A stretch of DNA of 64,000 nt from Sulfitobacter sp. HI0040 (GCF_001634885.1 NZ_LWEX01000406.1:1-64000), one strand, 5' to 3'. Positions 17,976-27,275 are shown, counted from the stretch's first letter. The notes: generated from the sequence alone by a model not told the origin. Translations and numbers: made by a program.

Positions 17976-19757
17976 ATGCCCAGCTATACCGCCCCCATCG
18001 ACGATCTGCAGTTCGTGTTGCACGACGTACTGAACGTCACCGAGCAGAGCACACCCGGCTACGACGAACTGGAACCCGATTTCACCGCGGCCATCCTCGG
18101 CGAAGCGGGCAAACTCACCTCAGAGGTTTTGGCCCCGCTCAACACGGTCGGCGATACCGAGGGCTGCCGGTTGGAGAACGGGGTGGTCTACACGCCCAAG
18201 GGGTTCAAGGAAGCCTTCGAAAAGGTCAAGGAAGGCGGCTGGCCCGGTCTGGACATGCCCGAGCAATACGGCGGCCAGAACATGCCCTATGTGGTGGGCA
18301 CCGCCGTGGGAGAGATGTTTTCCGCCGCGAACCAGGCCTTCACCATGTATCAGGGTCTGACCCACGGTGCGGCCTCCGCGATCCTCGCCCACGGGACCGA
18401 TGGCCAGAAAGATACCTATCTGCCCAAGATGGTTTCCTGCGAATGGACGGGTACGATGAACCTGACGGAACCGCACTGCGGCACCGATCTGGGCATGATG
18501 CGCACCAAGGCCGCCCCGCAGGAAGACGGCAGCTACAAGATCACCGGGCAGAAGATTTTCATCTCTTCCGGCGAACATGACATGGCAGACAACATCATTC
18601 ACCTCGTTCTGGCCAAGATCGAAGGCGGCCCGGAGGGGATCAAGGGCGTGTCGCTTTTCATCGTGCCGAAATTCATGGTGAACGAAGACGGCTCGCTGGG
18701 CGAGCGCAACGGCGTATCCGTGGGTTCCATCGAGGAAAAGATGGGCATTCACGGCAATTCCACCTGCGTGATGAACTACGACGGCGCGACCGGTTACCTG
18801 TTGGGCAGTGAGCATAAGGGCATGCGCGCGATGTTCACCATGATGAACGAAGCCCGCCTGGGCGTCGGCATGCAGGGTCTCGCCCAGGCAGAGGTCGCCT
18901 ATCAGAACGCGCTGATCTACGCCAAGGACCGGCTGCAGGGCCGCGCTGTCACCGGCGCCGAGAATCCCGACGGGCCGGCCGATCCGCTCATCGTGCATCC
19001 GGACATTCGCCGCTCGCTGATGGACCAGAAAAGCTTTGCCGAAGGCGCGCGGGCGTTCATCCTGTGGGGGGCCACGCTTATCGACGCCGCGCATCGCAGC
19101 GGTGACGCCGATGCGGACGGGCTCGTGTCGCTGATGACGCCGGTCATCAAGGGCTTCCTGACCGATCAGGGCTACGACATGACCGTCAAGGCACAGCAGA
19201 TCTACGGCGGCCACGGCTACATCGAAGAATGGGGCATGTCGCAGTTCACACGCGACGCGCGTATCGCGATGATCTACGAAGGGGCCAACGGCGTTCAGGC
19301 GCTCGACCTCGTGGGCCGCAAACTGGCCGCCGACGGCGGCAAGCACGTGATGGCTTTCTTCGACATGGTGAAAACCTTCATCCGCGACAATTCCGGACAG
19401 GATGCGGAATTCGACAAGGCGTTCATGGAACCGCTGAAATCCGCCAGCAAGGATTTGCAGGCCGCCGGGATGTACTTCATGCAGAACGGGATGAAGAATC
19501 CCAATGATGCGCTCGCCGGTTCGAACGACTTCATGCATATGTTCGGTCACGTCTGCCTCGGCCTGATGTGGGCAAAGATGGGGCTCGCCGCAAAGAAAGC
19601 GCTGGCCGAAGGAAAAGGCGACGCCGCGTTTTACGAAACGAAGCTGACAACCGGGCGTTACTACATGGCACGCCAGTTGCCCGCGACCGCGCTGCACCTC
19701 ACCCGCATCCAATCGGGCGGCGAGACTGTCATGGCGTTGGAGGCGGCGAACTTCTAA
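17976..19757 (+). CDS. Acyl-CoA dehydrogenase, DmdC-type long form
   Basis: A 593-residue FAD enzyme that introduces the alpha-beta double bond into an acyl-CoA. The usual three acyl-CoA dehydrogenase domains are followed by an extra C-terminal domain of about 130 residues (after about 460), as in 3-methylmercaptopropionyl-CoA dehydrogenase DmdC and relatives. The catalytic glutamate sits in [19 protein letters not shown] at residue 435, the place I remember for DmdC. Roseobacters hold several such paralogues, and the surrounding thiolase and FadB genes argue for fatty-acid beta-oxidation rather than DMSP use, so I give no symbol. It is the first enzyme gene behind the MerR pair. Confidence 0.88.
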   Translation: MPSYTAPIDDLQFVLHDVLNVTEQSTPGYDELEPDFTAAILGEAGKLTSEVLAPLNTVGDTEGCRLENGVVYTPKGFKEAFEKVKEGGWPGLDMPEQYGGQNMPYVVGTAVGEMFSAANQAFTMYQGLTHGAASAILAHGTDGQKDTYLPKMVSCEWTGTMNLTEPHCGTDLGMMRTKAAPQEDGSYKITGQKIFISSGEHDMADNIIHLVLAKIEGGPEGIKGVSLFIVPKFMVNEDGSLGERNGVSVGSIEEKMGIHGNSTCVMNYDGATGYLLGSEHKGMRAMFTMMNEARLGVGMQGLAQAEVAYQNALIYAKDRLQGRAVTGAENPDGPADPLIVHPDIRRSLMDQKSFAEGARAFILWGATLIDAAHRSGDADADGLVSLMTPVIKGFLTDQGYDMTVKAQQIYGGHGYIEEWGMSQFTRDARIAMIYEGANGVQALDLVGRKLAADGGKHVMAFFDMVKTFIRDNSGQDAEFDKAFMEPLKSASKDLQAAGMYFMQNGMKNPNDALAGSNDFMHMFGHVCLGLMWAKMGLAAKKALAEGKGDAAFYETKLTTGRYYMARQLPATALHLTRIQSGGETVMALEAANF

Positions 19758-19801
19758 AATCGGCGGCGGGGGATCCCCCGTCTGCCACCTACGGAGACCA
19801 G

Positions 19802-20014
19802 ATGCCAAAACGCTTTCGCCTGACCCGCCGCTTTCCCGTCGCCATGACCGAAGACGGCTACCGGCGGCTGAAGAAATTCTCCGCCGATGCGGGGCTCGAC
19901 GAGGGGGAGGCGCTGTCCTTCCTGTTCGAGAACTTCAACAGCGTGATGAACGAGGAGAACCTCACGGCGCGGCTTCGGCTCTTCAATTCGGAACTGGACG
20001 ACCGAAAACGCTGA
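19802..20014 (+). CDS. Small conserved-looking protein of unknown function
   Basis: A 70-residue basic protein ([20 protein letters not shown] at the start). The ATG at 19802 has CGGAGACC just upstream and the gene sits in line between two acyl-CoA dehydrogenase genes, 44 bases after one and 20 before the next, so it is likely translated. A ribbon-helix-helix-like arrangement is possible: a short basic strand, then [13 protein letters not shown] and ALSFLFENF helices. That would make it a small DNA-binding or toxin-antitoxin-like protein, but this is only a suggestion. I do not recognise a named family. Confidence 0.6.
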   Translation: MPKRFRLTRRFPVAMTEDGYRRLKKFSADAGLDEGEALSFLFENFNSVMNEENLTARLRLFNSELDDRKR

Positions 20015-20034
20015 CGAACCTGGGAGGGGGGTAC

Positions 20035-21192
20035 ATGACACAGATGCAGACCGGTCCGTCCTCCTGGATGACCGACGAACATCGGATGATTGCCGAGCTT
20101 ACGGCGCAATTCATCACCAAGGAATGGACCCCGCGCTTCGCCGAGTGGCGCGAGCAGGGCATGATGGATCGCAGCGCGTGGAATGAAGCGGGCGAACTGG
20201 GCCTGCTCTGCCCATCCATTCCGGAAAACTACGGCGGCGCGGGGGGAGACTTTGGCCATGAGGCGGCGATCCTCATCGAGGTCTCCCGCGCGAACCTCGC
20301 CTCATGGGGGCATAGCGTTCACTCCGGAATCGTGGCGCATTACCTGCTGGCCTACGGCACAGAAGAGCAGAAGAAGCGCTGGCTTCCCAAGATGGCCAGC
20401 GGCGAGATGGTCGGCGCCATCGCGATGACCGAACCCGCAACGGGTTCCGACCTGCAGCGTATCTCCACCCGCGCGACACGCGAAGGGAACGCCTACAAGC
20501 TCAGCGGGCAAAAGACTTACATCACCAACGGCCAACACGCGGATCTCATTATCGTGGCGGCCAAAACCGATCCGTCAGAGGGCGCAAAGGGCGTCTCCCT
20601 CATGGTGGTGGAGACGGACGGGGCCGAAGGGTTTCACCGCGGGCGCAACCTCGACAAGATCGCGATGCATGCGTCAGACACCTCCGAATTGTTCTTCGAC
20701 AATGTGGAAGTGCCGCCTGAAAATCTGCTCGGTCAACAGGAAGGCCGCGGCTTTTATCAGATGATGGAACAGCTTCCGCAGGAACGGCTGATCATCGGGT
20801 GCGGTGCCGTGGGCGCCATGGAAGGCGCTGTCGAACGCACCATCGCCTATTGCAAGGAACGCCAGGCTTTCGGCGGCCCCCTCACGCAGTTCCAGAATAC
20901 CCGGTTCAAACTCGCCGAATGCAAAACCCGCACTGCCGTCGCCCGCAGCTTCCTCGATTCCTGCATCGCCGAACATCTGGCCGGGGAATTGACCGTTGAA
21001 AAGGCCGCCATGCAGAAATACTGGCTGACCGAGACACAGGGACAGGTGCTCGACGACTGCCTGCAACTGCACGGCGGCGCCGGGTTCATGCAGGACGTCG
21101 CCGTCGGCGAGATGTGGGCCGATGCGCGCGTTCAGCGCATCTACGGCGGAACGAACGAGATCATGAAGGAACTGATCGGGAGGTCGCTGTGA
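20035..21192 (+). CDS. Acyl-CoA dehydrogenase, long-chain/isovaleryl-type active site
   Basis: A 385-residue standard acyl-CoA dehydrogenase. The first signature is seen as [13 protein letters not shown] (about 129-141) and the second near the C terminus as [20 protein letters not shown]. In this enzyme the usual C-terminal glutamate position is glycine (IYGG), and the base is instead expected at Glu250 in [10 protein letters not shown], as in long-chain and isovaleryl-CoA dehydrogenases. It therefore differs in active-site layout from the larger dehydrogenase two genes upstream. GGGAGGGGGG precedes its ATG. A role in fatty-acid beta-oxidation fits the operon. Confidence 0.92.
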   Translation: MTQMQTGPSSWMTDEHRMIAELTAQFITKEWTPRFAEWREQGMMDRSAWNEAGELGLLCPSIPENYGGAGGDFGHEAAILIEVSRANLASWGHSVHSGIVAHYLLAYGTEEQKKRWLPKMASGEMVGAIAMTEPATGSDLQRISTRATREGNAYKLSGQKTYITNGQHADLIIVAAKTDPSEGAKGVSLMVVETDGAEGFHRGRNLDKIAMHASDTSELFFDNVEVPPENLLGQQEGRGFYQMMEQLPQERLIIGCGAVGAMEGAVERTIAYCKERQAFGGPLTQFQNTRFKLAECKTRTAVARSFLDSCIAEHLAGELTVEKAAMQKYWLTETQGQVLDDCLQLHGGAGFMQDVAVGEMWADARVQRIYGGTNEIMKELIGRSL

Positions 21193-21238
21193 CCCGGTCG
21201 GCCAAGGAGAATGACGCTTGCCGCCGGACCCTCCGGGG

Positions 21239-21420
21239 GGAGTATTTGCGGAAGGGTGAAGGATGGAAGACGTCCCCCCGCTACCGACCCTTTGGCCTTG
21301 AAGGAACGCCTTCACCCTTTGCGGTCATCGGCTCTCCAACCTGTACCGCATGCCAAGTTTTCAGCCAAACCGGTTCACAAACCGTAAATTTTCTGCCCTT
21401 CACCCTTTTTTCAATACTCC
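21239..21420. repeat. Palindromic intergenic repeat, GAGTATTT / GGGTGAAGG type
   Basis: The left arm at 21239-21262 (GGAGTATTT, four bases, then AAGGGTGAAGG) is matched by an inverted right arm at 21396-21420 (CCCTTCACCC, T run, CAATACTCC) and by a shorter inner copy at 21309-21320 (CCTTCACCCTTT). The same element occurs at 51759-51822. It fills most of the 283-base gap between the second acyl-CoA dehydrogenase and the GST gene and could end transcription on either strand. Confidence 0.7.
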
Positions 21421-21427
21421 ACGGGGT

Positions 21428-21448
21428 CCGGGGGTGTGAAACCCCCGG
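21428..21448 (+). promoter_or_regulatory. GC hairpin ahead of the GST gene
   Basis: A perfect eight-base stem (CCGGGGGT / ACCCCCGG) with a five-base loop GTGAA lies about 28 bases before the GST start. There is no T run, so it is more likely part of the repeat block or an mRNA leader structure than a terminator. Confidence 0.4.
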
Positions 21449-21475
21449 CGCCCGAGCCAGAAAGGACGGACCGAC

Positions 21476-22114
21476 ATGACGATAAAGCTGCACTGCTTCG
21501 GGGAATCCGGCAACGCCTACAAGGCGGCCCTTGCCCTTGAACTGTCCGGATTGGACTGGGAACCTGTCAAGGTGGACTTTTTCGGCGGGCAGACGCGCTC
21601 CGCCGACTACCGGGCGCAGATCAACAACATGGGCGAAGCGCCCGTGATGATCGACGGTGATGTCCGGTTGACCCAATCCGGGGTCATCCAGGATTATGTA
21701 TCGGAGAAGAGCGGCAAGTTCGGCGGAGCGAACGCGGAAGAGCGGCGCGAAATCCTGCGCTGGGTGCTGTGGGACAATCACAAGCTCAGCTCGAATGCCG
21801 GGGTCACCCGCTTCCTGATGAACTTCCTGCCCGAGGACAAGCGCCCGCAGGAAGTGATCGGCTTTCTGCAGGGGCGCTTGGCCGGCGCCTATGCGGTTCT
21901 GGACGACCATCTGAAGGACCGGGACTGGATCGTGGGCGATAAGCTCACGAACGCCGACCTGAGCTGCTGCGGATACCTCTATTATCCCGAGCCTTTCGGT
22001 TTCGACCGCAAGGAATGGGGCAACATCGACGCGTGGCTCACGCGTCTGTCCGAAACTCCGGGCTGGAAAGCCCCCTACGACCTGATGCCCGGCAGCCCTG
22101 CTGACCGCGCCTGA
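21476..22114 (+). CDS. Glutathione S-transferase family protein
   Basis: A 212-residue GST-fold protein. The N-terminal thioredoxin-like half begins IKLHCFGESGNAYKAALALE and has the cis-proline region GEAPVMIDGDVRLTQSGVI; the helical half includes the conserved LTNADLSCCGYL segment with its aspartate. The serine in ESGNAYK is the likely glutathione-activating residue. It lies between acyl-CoA dehydrogenase and thiolase genes on the same strand, with AAAGG before the ATG, so it may detoxify reactive enal or acyl intermediates of the oxidation pathway; that role is inferred. Confidence 0.85.
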   Translation: MTIKLHCFGESGNAYKAALALELSGLDWEPVKVDFFGGQTRSADYRAQINNMGEAPVMIDGDVRLTQSGVIQDYVSEKSGKFGGANAEERREILRWVLWDNHKLSSNAGVTRFLMNFLPEDKRPQEVIGFLQGRLAGAYAVLDDHLKDRDWIVGDKLTNADLSCCGYLYYPEPFGFDRKEWGNIDAWLTRLSETPGWKAPYDLMPGSPADRA

Positions 22115-22128
22115 AAAAGGAGAGAACG

Positions 22129-23340
22129 ATGACCGAAGCCTATATCTATGATGCATTGCGAACCCCGCGTGGCAAGGGCCGCAAGGACGGCGCGCTGCAC
22201 GAAGTGACCGCCCTGCGCCTCAGCGCCGAAACCCTCAATGCCGTCAAGGAGCGTAACAACCTCGAAGGTCATGCCGTCGAGGACGTGATCTGGGGCAACG
22301 TCACCCAGGTGATGGAACAGGGCGGCTGCCTTGCACGGTCCGCGGTTCTGGCGTCCGACCTTGACGAGCGTATTCCCGGCCTTGCGATCAACCGGTTCTG
22401 CGCATCCGGCATGGAAGCCGTGAACCTTGCCGCAAACCAGGTAAAGGGTGGCGCGGGCAACGCCTATATCGCCGGCGGCGTGGAGATGATGGGCCGCGTG
22501 GCCATGGGGTCGGACGGTGCCGCGATGGCGGTGGACCCTACCCTTGCCATGGAAAAGTATTTCGTTCCGCAGGGCATCTCTGCTGACATCATCGCCACCG
22601 AATACGGCTTTTCCCGCGATGAGGCGGACCAGCTTGCCATGCAGTCCCAGCAGCGTGCGAAGCGGGCTTGGGACGAAGGCCGCTTCGACAGGTCGGTCAT
22701 CACGGTGCGCGACCAGAACGGCCTGCCGATCCTAGACCATGACGAATACATGCGCCCGCAGACCGACATGCAGTCGCTTGGCAGCCTCAACCCCGCCTTC
22801 CAGCAGATGGGGGAGGTCATGCCCGGTTTCGACAAGGTGGCACTGATGAAGTACCCCCACCTTGAGAAGATCAACCACATCCACCATGCGGGCAACTCCT
22901 CCGGCATCGTGGACGGGGCGGCCGCGGTTCTGATCGGCAACAAGGAATTCGGCGAGCAATACGGGCTGAAGCCCCGGGCCCGCATCAAGGCCACCGCAAA
23001 GATCGGGACGGACCCGACCATCATGCTCACCGGTCCTGTCCCCGTGACCCAGAAGATCCTCAAGGACAACGGGATGAACATCAACGACATCGACCTCTTC
23101 GAGGTGAACGAGGCCTTTGCCGCGGTTGTCATGCGCTTCATGCAGGCGTTCGATGTGGATGACAGCAAGGTCAACGTGAACGGCGGCGGCATCGCGATGG
23201 GCCATCCTCTGGGTGCGACGGGGGCGATGATCATCGGCATCCTGCTCGACGAGATGGAGCGGACCGACAAGGAAGTCGGTCTGGCGACCCTCTGCATCGC
23301 GTCGGGGATGGGTGCGGCGACGATCATCGAACGCGTATGA
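22129..23340 (+). CDS. fadA: Acetyl-CoA C-acyltransferase (thiolase)
   Basis: A 403-residue thiolase that cleaves 3-ketoacyl-CoA with CoA, the last step of each beta-oxidation turn. The acyl-accepting Cys91 is in INRFCASGMEAV, the catalytic His359 in GIAMGHPLGATGA and the second Cys389 in LCIASGMGAA. It follows the GST gene after 14 bases (AAAGGAGAGAACG before the ATG) and overlaps the NTF2-like gene by four bases. With the multifunctional protein downstream it makes a complete FadAB set; the symbol is by function and synteny. Confidence 0.93.
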   Translation: MTEAYIYDALRTPRGKGRKDGALHEVTALRLSAETLNAVKERNNLEGHAVEDVIWGNVTQVMEQGGCLARSAVLASDLDERIPGLAINRFCASGMEAVNLAANQVKGGAGNAYIAGGVEMMGRVAMGSDGAAMAVDPTLAMEKYFVPQGISADIIATEYGFSRDEADQLAMQSQQRAKRAWDEGRFDRSVITVRDQNGLPILDHDEYMRPQTDMQSLGSLNPAFQQMGEVMPGFDKVALMKYPHLEKINHIHHAGNSSGIVDGAAAVLIGNKEFGEQYGLKPRARIKATAKIGTDPTIMLTGPVPVTQKILKDNGMNINDIDLFEVNEAFAAVVMRFMQAFDVDDSKVNVNGGGIAMGHPLGATGAMIIGILLDEMERTDKEVGLATLCIASGMGAATIIERV

Positions 23341-23768
23341 CCTTGGATCTTCAGGAATTCGCGGATGAGGTGGTCGATGCGATCAGGAGGGAAGACGTCG
23401 ACGCCTACCTCAGCCTGATGGCGGTGCCCTACCAGATCGTGACGGCCACGGAGTCGCGCACGATCGAAAAGATGGAAGGGCTGGCCGATCACTTCGCGAC
23501 CTATTGCAAGGGTCTCAGGCAACTTGGCTTCGAGGACCTGTCGCACAAGATGATCTCGACCACGCTTCTGGGGCCGGACCTTGCCGTAGGTATCTACCAG
23601 ACGGACCTCTACCGCGACGATCACCTCTATGTCGCGCCTTTCCGGTCCGTCGTGACCGTCAGGCGGGGCGAAGACCTGAAATGGCGCGCCGTGGCATCGG
23701 CGCACACCATCAATCACGCGGACTGGACCGGGCGGATGGACGCGGTTTCAGGCTCCACAAATATCTAG
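23337..23768 (+). CDS. NTF2-like protein of unknown function
   Basis: A 143-residue protein with the shape of a SnoaL/NTF2-like domain: an N-terminal helix pair (EFADEVVDAIRREDVDAYLS), then strands ending in LKWRAVASAHTINHADWTG. No catalytic set can be named. Its ATG overlaps the thiolase stop and it lies 19 bases before the FadB-type gene, so it is co-expressed with the beta-oxidation enzymes. A second NTF2-like protein occurs at 7102-7581 but shows no obvious close similarity. Confidence 0.65.
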   Translation: MTLDLQEFADEVVDAIRREDVDAYLSLMAVPYQIVTATESRTIEKMEGLADHFATYCKGLRQLGFEDLSHKMISTTLLGPDLAVGIYQTDLYRDDHLYVAPFRSVVTVRRGEDLKWRAVASAHTINHADWTGRMDAVSGSTNI

Positions 23769-23787
23769 GTAAAGGAAACCTTTGCAC

Positions 23788-25989
23788 ATGACCGATTTCA
23801 CAATGCAGACAGGCGATGACGGGATCGCCATCATCACCTGGGACGTTCCGGGAAAATCCATGAACGTGATGTCCTTCGACGGGCTGGTCGAAGTGGGCCA
23901 GCTTGTCGATGACGCGCTCGCGGACGAAGCCGTGAAGGGCATCATCATCACTTCAGGCAAGGAAGGGTCATTCGCCGGTGGCATGGACCTGAACCTGCTC
24001 GCGAAGCTGAAGGCGGACGCGGGCGACGATCCTGCCAAGGGCCTTTTCGAAGGCACGATGAAAATGCACGAGATGCTGCGCAAGATCGAGCTGGCCGGCA
24101 TGGACCGCAAGACACAGAAGGGCGGCAAGCCGATTGCCTCTGTCTTGCCCGGCACCGCCGCAGGCATCGGGCTCGAACTGCCGCTCGCGACGCACCGCAT
24201 TTTTGCCGCCAACAATCCCAAGGCCCGCATCGGCTTGCCCGAGATCCTTGTCGGCATTTTCCCCGGTGCTGGTGGTACCACGCGCCTGACGCGCAAACTG
24301 GGCGCCATGGGTGCCTCGCCCTTCCTTCTGGAAGGCAAGATGGTGTCCCCCGACGCGGCCAAGCGTGCCGGCATCATCGACGAAGTCAGCGACGATCCGA
24401 TGGCGGACGCTCGCGAATGGGTGCTGAATGCCAGGGACGCCGATCTGGTGAAGCCATGGGATGCCAAGGGCTACAAGATGCCCGGCGGCGCCCCCTACCA
24501 TCCGGCGGGCTTCATGACCTTCGTCGGCGCCAACGCAATGGTCAACGGCAAGACCCAAGGCGCGTTCCCCGCCGCGAAGGCACTGCTGTCGGCGGTCTAC
24601 GAAGGCGCATTGGTCCCCTTCGACACCGCCCTGAAGATCGAGGCACGCTGGTTCACCTCCGTCCTGATGAATCCCTCCTCCGAGGCGATGATCCGTTCGC
24701 TCTTCCTCAACAAGGAGGCGCTCGAAAAAGGCGCGGTGCGGCCCGAAGGCGTACCGGACCAGCGGGTGAAGAAACTCGGTGTACTCGGTGCCGGCATGAT
24801 GGGTGCGGGTATCGCACTGGTATCGGCACAGGCAGGCATCGAAGTGGTATTGATCGACCGTGATCAGGAAGCCGCCGACAAGGGCAAAGCCTATTCCGAA
24901 AGCTTCATGGACAAGGGTATCGCCAAGAAAAAGGCAACGCCCGAGAAGAAGGAAGCCCTCCTGAACCTCATCACGGCGACGACCGATCTGGAGGCGCTGA
25001 AAGGCTGCGACCTGATCATCGAAGCCGTTTTCGAGGATCCGGGCGTGAAGGCCGAGATGACAAAGAAGGTCGAGGCCGTGATCCCCGAAGACTGCATCTT
25101 CGCGTCAAACACCTCCACCCTGCCCATAACCGAGCTTGCCAAGGCATCGAGCCGGCCCGAGCAGTTCATCGGCATTCACTTCTTCTCTCCGGTCGAGAAA
25201 ATGCTGCTGGTGGAAATCATCAAGGGCAAGGAAACAGGCGACCGCGCGGTGGCCAAATCGCTCGACTATGTCCGGCAAATTCGCAAGACCCCGATTGTCG
25301 TCAACGATGCGCGCTTCTTCTATGCCAACCGCTGCATCATTCCCTACGGCAACGAAGCGACGCGGATGATCACGGAAGGCGTCGCACCGGCGCTGATTGA
25401 TCATGCCGCGCAGCAGCTCGGTTTCCCCGTGGGGCCGGTGCAGCTCGGCGACGAGACATCGATCGACCTTGCGACCAAGATCATGCGCGCCACGAAGGCG
25501 GCGATGGGCAATGCCTATCCAGCCTCCGAAGCGGATGACCTGATCGTGTGGATGGAAGATCTGGGCCGTCTGGGACGCAAGGCCAAGGCCGGCTATTTCG
25601 AGTATGACGACAAGGGCAAGCGGCTTGGATACTGGAAAGGCATCCATGACAAATATCCGCTGGCCGATGAACAGCCCGACCTGCGGGAGGTACAGGACAG
25701 GCTGATGTTCGCGCAGGTTCTGGAGGCCGTCCGCGCGCTGGAAGAAGGCGTGCTGGAAGACATCCGCGAAGGCGACGTCGGTGCCATCCTCGGCTGGGGC
25801 TTCGCACCGTGGTCCGGTGGCCCGTTCAGCTGGCTGGACATCATCGGCGCGCCCTATGCCGCCGAGCGCTGCGATCAGCTGGCAGAGAAATATGGCGAGC
25901 GGTTCGAATGCCCCGCCCTGCTGCGCGAAATGGCCGAAAAGAACCAGACGTTCTACGGTCGTTTCGGTCCCCAGGCGGAAGCCGCCTGA
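23788..25989 (+). CDS. fadJ: Multifunctional fatty-acid oxidation protein (enoyl-CoA hydratase/3-hydroxyacyl-CoA dehydrogenase)
   Basis: A 733-residue two-domain enzyme that hydrates enoyl-CoA and oxidises the 3-hydroxyacyl-CoA with NAD. The N-terminal crotonase domain (1 to about 210) has the oxyanion-hole regions SFAGGMDLNLL and GTAAGIGLELPLA and the catalytic glutamate in ARIGLPEILVGIFPGAGGT. The dehydrogenase half starts with the Rossmann motif GVLGAGMMGAGIALVSAQAG near 332, with catalytic His in GIHFFSPVEKM. I use ATG 23788 with AAAGGAAACC upstream rather than the TTG two codons earlier. fadB is an equally acceptable name. A terminator follows 34 bases after the stop. Confidence 0.93.
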   Translation: MTDFTMQTGDDGIAIITWDVPGKSMNVMSFDGLVEVGQLVDDALADEAVKGIIITSGKEGSFAGGMDLNLLAKLKADAGDDPAKGLFEGTMKMHEMLRKIELAGMDRKTQKGGKPIASVLPGTAAGIGLELPLATHRIFAANNPKARIGLPEILVGIFPGAGGTTRLTRKLGAMGASPFLLEGKMVSPDAAKRAGIIDEVSDDPMADAREWVLNARDADLVKPWDAKGYKMPGGAPYHPAGFMTFVGANAMVNGKTQGAFPAAKALLSAVYEGALVPFDTALKIEARWFTSVLMNPSSEAMIRSLFLNKEALEKGAVRPEGVPDQRVKKLGVLGAGMMGAGIALVSAQAGIEVVLIDRDQEAADKGKAYSESFMDKGIAKKKATPEKKEALLNLITATTDLEALKGCDLIIEAVFEDPGVKAEMTKKVEAVIPEDCIFASNTSTLPITELAKASSRPEQFIGIHFFSPVEKMLLVEIIKGKETGDRAVAKSLDYVRQIRKTPIVVNDARFFYANRCIIPYGNEATRMITEGVAPALIDHAAQQLGFPVGPVQLGDETSIDLATKIMRATKAAMGNAYPASEADDLIVWMEDLGRLGRKAKAGYFEYDDKGKRLGYWKGIHDKYPLADEQPDLREVQDRLMFAQVLEAVRALEEGVLEDIREGDVGAILGWGFAPWSGGPFSWLDIIGAPYAAERCDQLAEKYGERFECPALLREMAEKNQTFYGRFGPQAEAA

Positions 25990-26022
25990 CCGGGCGCCAA
26001 CGATTACGGACACCTGAACAGG

Positions 26023-26048
26023 AAGGGAGCCGTCAGGCTCCCTTTTTT
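26023..26048 (+). terminator. Rho-independent terminator of the beta-oxidation operon
   Basis: A nine-base stem AAGGGAGCC / GGCTCCCTT with a four-base loop, running into six Ts, lies 34 bases after the fadJ stop. Confidence 0.92.
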
Positions 26049-26080
26049 GTTACTTTTTCCGATTTTCCTTGTGTTTCTAA

Positions 26081-26106
26081 GGAACTTCCCTGCCGCCCAA
26101 AGCATT
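26081..26106 (+). promoter_or_regulatory. Possible EcfG-type promoter for the small PRC-barrel gene
   Basis: GGAAC at 26081-26085 is followed after 17 bases by CATT, one mismatch from the GGAAC-N16/17-CGTT consensus of the alphaproteobacterial general-stress sigma factor EcfG. It lies about 34 bases before the PRC-barrel start, a good distance. The match is weaker than the one at 28509-28533. Confidence 0.45.
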
Positions 26107-26139
26107 TAATTTACGAAGCAACTGATAAAGGAGATAGAG

Positions 26140-26568
26140 ATGAAACGCTTTGCATCTTTCGCAATGGCAGCGGCCATGGGCGCAACACCCGTTCTGGCAG
26201 AAACCCACATGGGCGAAGTCGATTACGCCCAGCTGATCCGGACACGCGACATCACCGGCGGTGAAGTTTACACCTTCGCAACCCCGCTGGACGATGACAC
26301 TTGGGGCGCCTACGAGGCCGACGCGATCGGCAACGATTGGAATGAAATCGGCGAAATCGAAGACGTGATCCTCGACCGTAGCGGTCAGATGATCGGTGTT
26401 GTCGCCGAAGTTGGCGGTTTCCTCGACATCGGTGACAAGCATGTCATGATTCCGGTCGAAAACCTTCGTCTGACGCCTATCGATGATCGTCACTACGCGA
26501 TCGTGACACGGTACACAGAAGAGCAGCTCGAAGAGCTGCAGAGCGTTGATGAAGGCTGGTGGGACTAA
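26140..26568 (+). CDS. Exported PRC-barrel domain protein
   Basis: A 142-residue protein with a Sec signal peptide (MKRFASFAMAAAMGATPVLA, cut before ETHM) and one PRC-barrel domain from about residue 50 to 125. The barrel core is DWNEIGEIEDVILDRSGQMI then GVVAEVGGFLDIGDKHVMIP. PRC barrels are small RNA- or protein-binding folds seen in RimM and photosynthetic reaction centre H; exported versions are common in alphaproteobacteria and of unknown role. AAAGGAGATAGAG precedes the ATG. It is flanked on both sides by good terminators, so it is transcribed alone. Confidence 0.88.
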   Translation: MKRFASFAMAAAMGATPVLAETHMGEVDYAQLIRTRDITGGEVYTFATPLDDDTWGAYEADAIGNDWNEIGEIEDVILDRSGQMIGVVAEVGGFLDIGDKHVMIPVENLRLTPIDDRHYAIVTRYTEEQLEELQSVDEGWWD

Positions 26569-26590
26569 TCCCAGCTTGAGTTAACTGCGA

Positions 26591-26620
26591 AAGGGGAGCC
26601 ATTTGGCTCCCCTTTTTCTT
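26591..26620 (+). terminator. Rho-independent terminator of the small PRC-barrel gene
   Basis: A perfect ten-base stem AAGGGGAGCC / GGCTCCCCTT with loop ATTT followed by a T-rich tail, 22 bases after the stop codon. Confidence 0.93.
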
Positions 26621-26685
26621 TGCGCGATTTCACGTGGCAAGGGTGGGTTCGGGTCCAAGGTCTTAAGGCTTAATGAACCACGGAC

Positions 26686-27131
26686 TTAACGGAGTTTAAG
26701 GCCGACCTTTGCTTCGGAATCCTTACGCCTGCACATTCTTGGTAGCTCTGCACGGACATTTAGTGAGTGCCGTCGAGAGACCGCAATCGAGACCATCCTG
26801 AGAAGCATTGGAAGTACTATCCGGTAGTCATGAATGCGAACTGTGACCCGAGGGACTAATGCTCTCAACCTGCCCTGATAGTCCTCAACCAACCACCTAC
26901 CATCGCAAATGTCGCTCGCCGGAACCTTACGGAAACAGCCGACGAGATCTGGTCGGTTCTCGACCATAAAACAGGGTGCCAGACTGACATCGCGCCAACC
27001 AGACTGATATCGCGCCAAAAGGTATGAGGGTTTTCAAACTTTCCTGGGGAGGCCCGCACAGTCGTCACGGGGCAGAGATGACCGCAGTCGATGCAGAACC
27101 ACTCGCGGATGTGTGGGCCAACTATCCCCAT
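26686..27131 (-). pseudogene. Degraded lower-GC reading frame, split by a 20-base tandem duplication
   Basis: The 707-base stretch 26569-27275 has no convincing intact gene and drops to about 50-53% GC. Two overlapping frames on the minus strand (27131 inward, and another ending at 26686) become one continuous 141-codon frame if one copy of a 20-base tandem duplication at 26979-27018 is removed; the join then reads HTFWRDISLAPCFMVENRPD. This looks like a gene broken by slippage. I do not recognise the product, and at this length an open frame by chance is possible, so it is a low-confidence call. The rest of the stretch holds only the flanking terminators. Confidence 0.35.
26979..27018. repeat. 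20-base tandem direct duplication
   Basis: Positions 26979-26998 and 26999-27018 are adjacent copies that differ at one base (ACATCG versus ATATCG in the middle). The unit is not a multiple of three, so it shifts any frame crossing it. Confidence 0.93.
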
Positions 27132-27224
27132 CCACCAATCAATCCAGCGCTAACGCGAACGGGTCGTAACTGAATGTTCGACCGGGCAAGGCCCCCTCGG
27201 CAAACCTCCCCTGCCCTGCCTGCA

Positions 27225-27251
27225 CAAAAAAGGGCCCGCCGAAGCGGGCCC
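27225..27251 (-). terminator. Rho-independent terminator of the repeat PRC-barrel gene
   Basis: Read on the minus strand, an eight-base stem GGGCCCGC / GCGGGCCC with a four-base loop is followed by a run of seven Ts. It lies 24 bases after the stop of the PRC-barrel gene. Confidence 0.92.
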
Positions 27252-27275
27252 AATCTTACTAAAACGTATTACTGA

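Noticed and set aside
18120-19808. Long minus-strand open frame opposite the DmdC-type dehydrogenase
   Set aside because: Antisense shadow of a clear acyl-CoA dehydrogenase; no recognisable domain.
22464-23717. Minus-strand frame of 417 codons opposite the thiolase
   Set aside because: Antisense shadow of a thiolase with all three catalytic residues; the product has no family features.
26865-27131. Independent 88-codon minus-strand gene
   Set aside because: It overlaps another frame that continues it once the 20-base duplication is removed, so it is better described as part of one broken frame.
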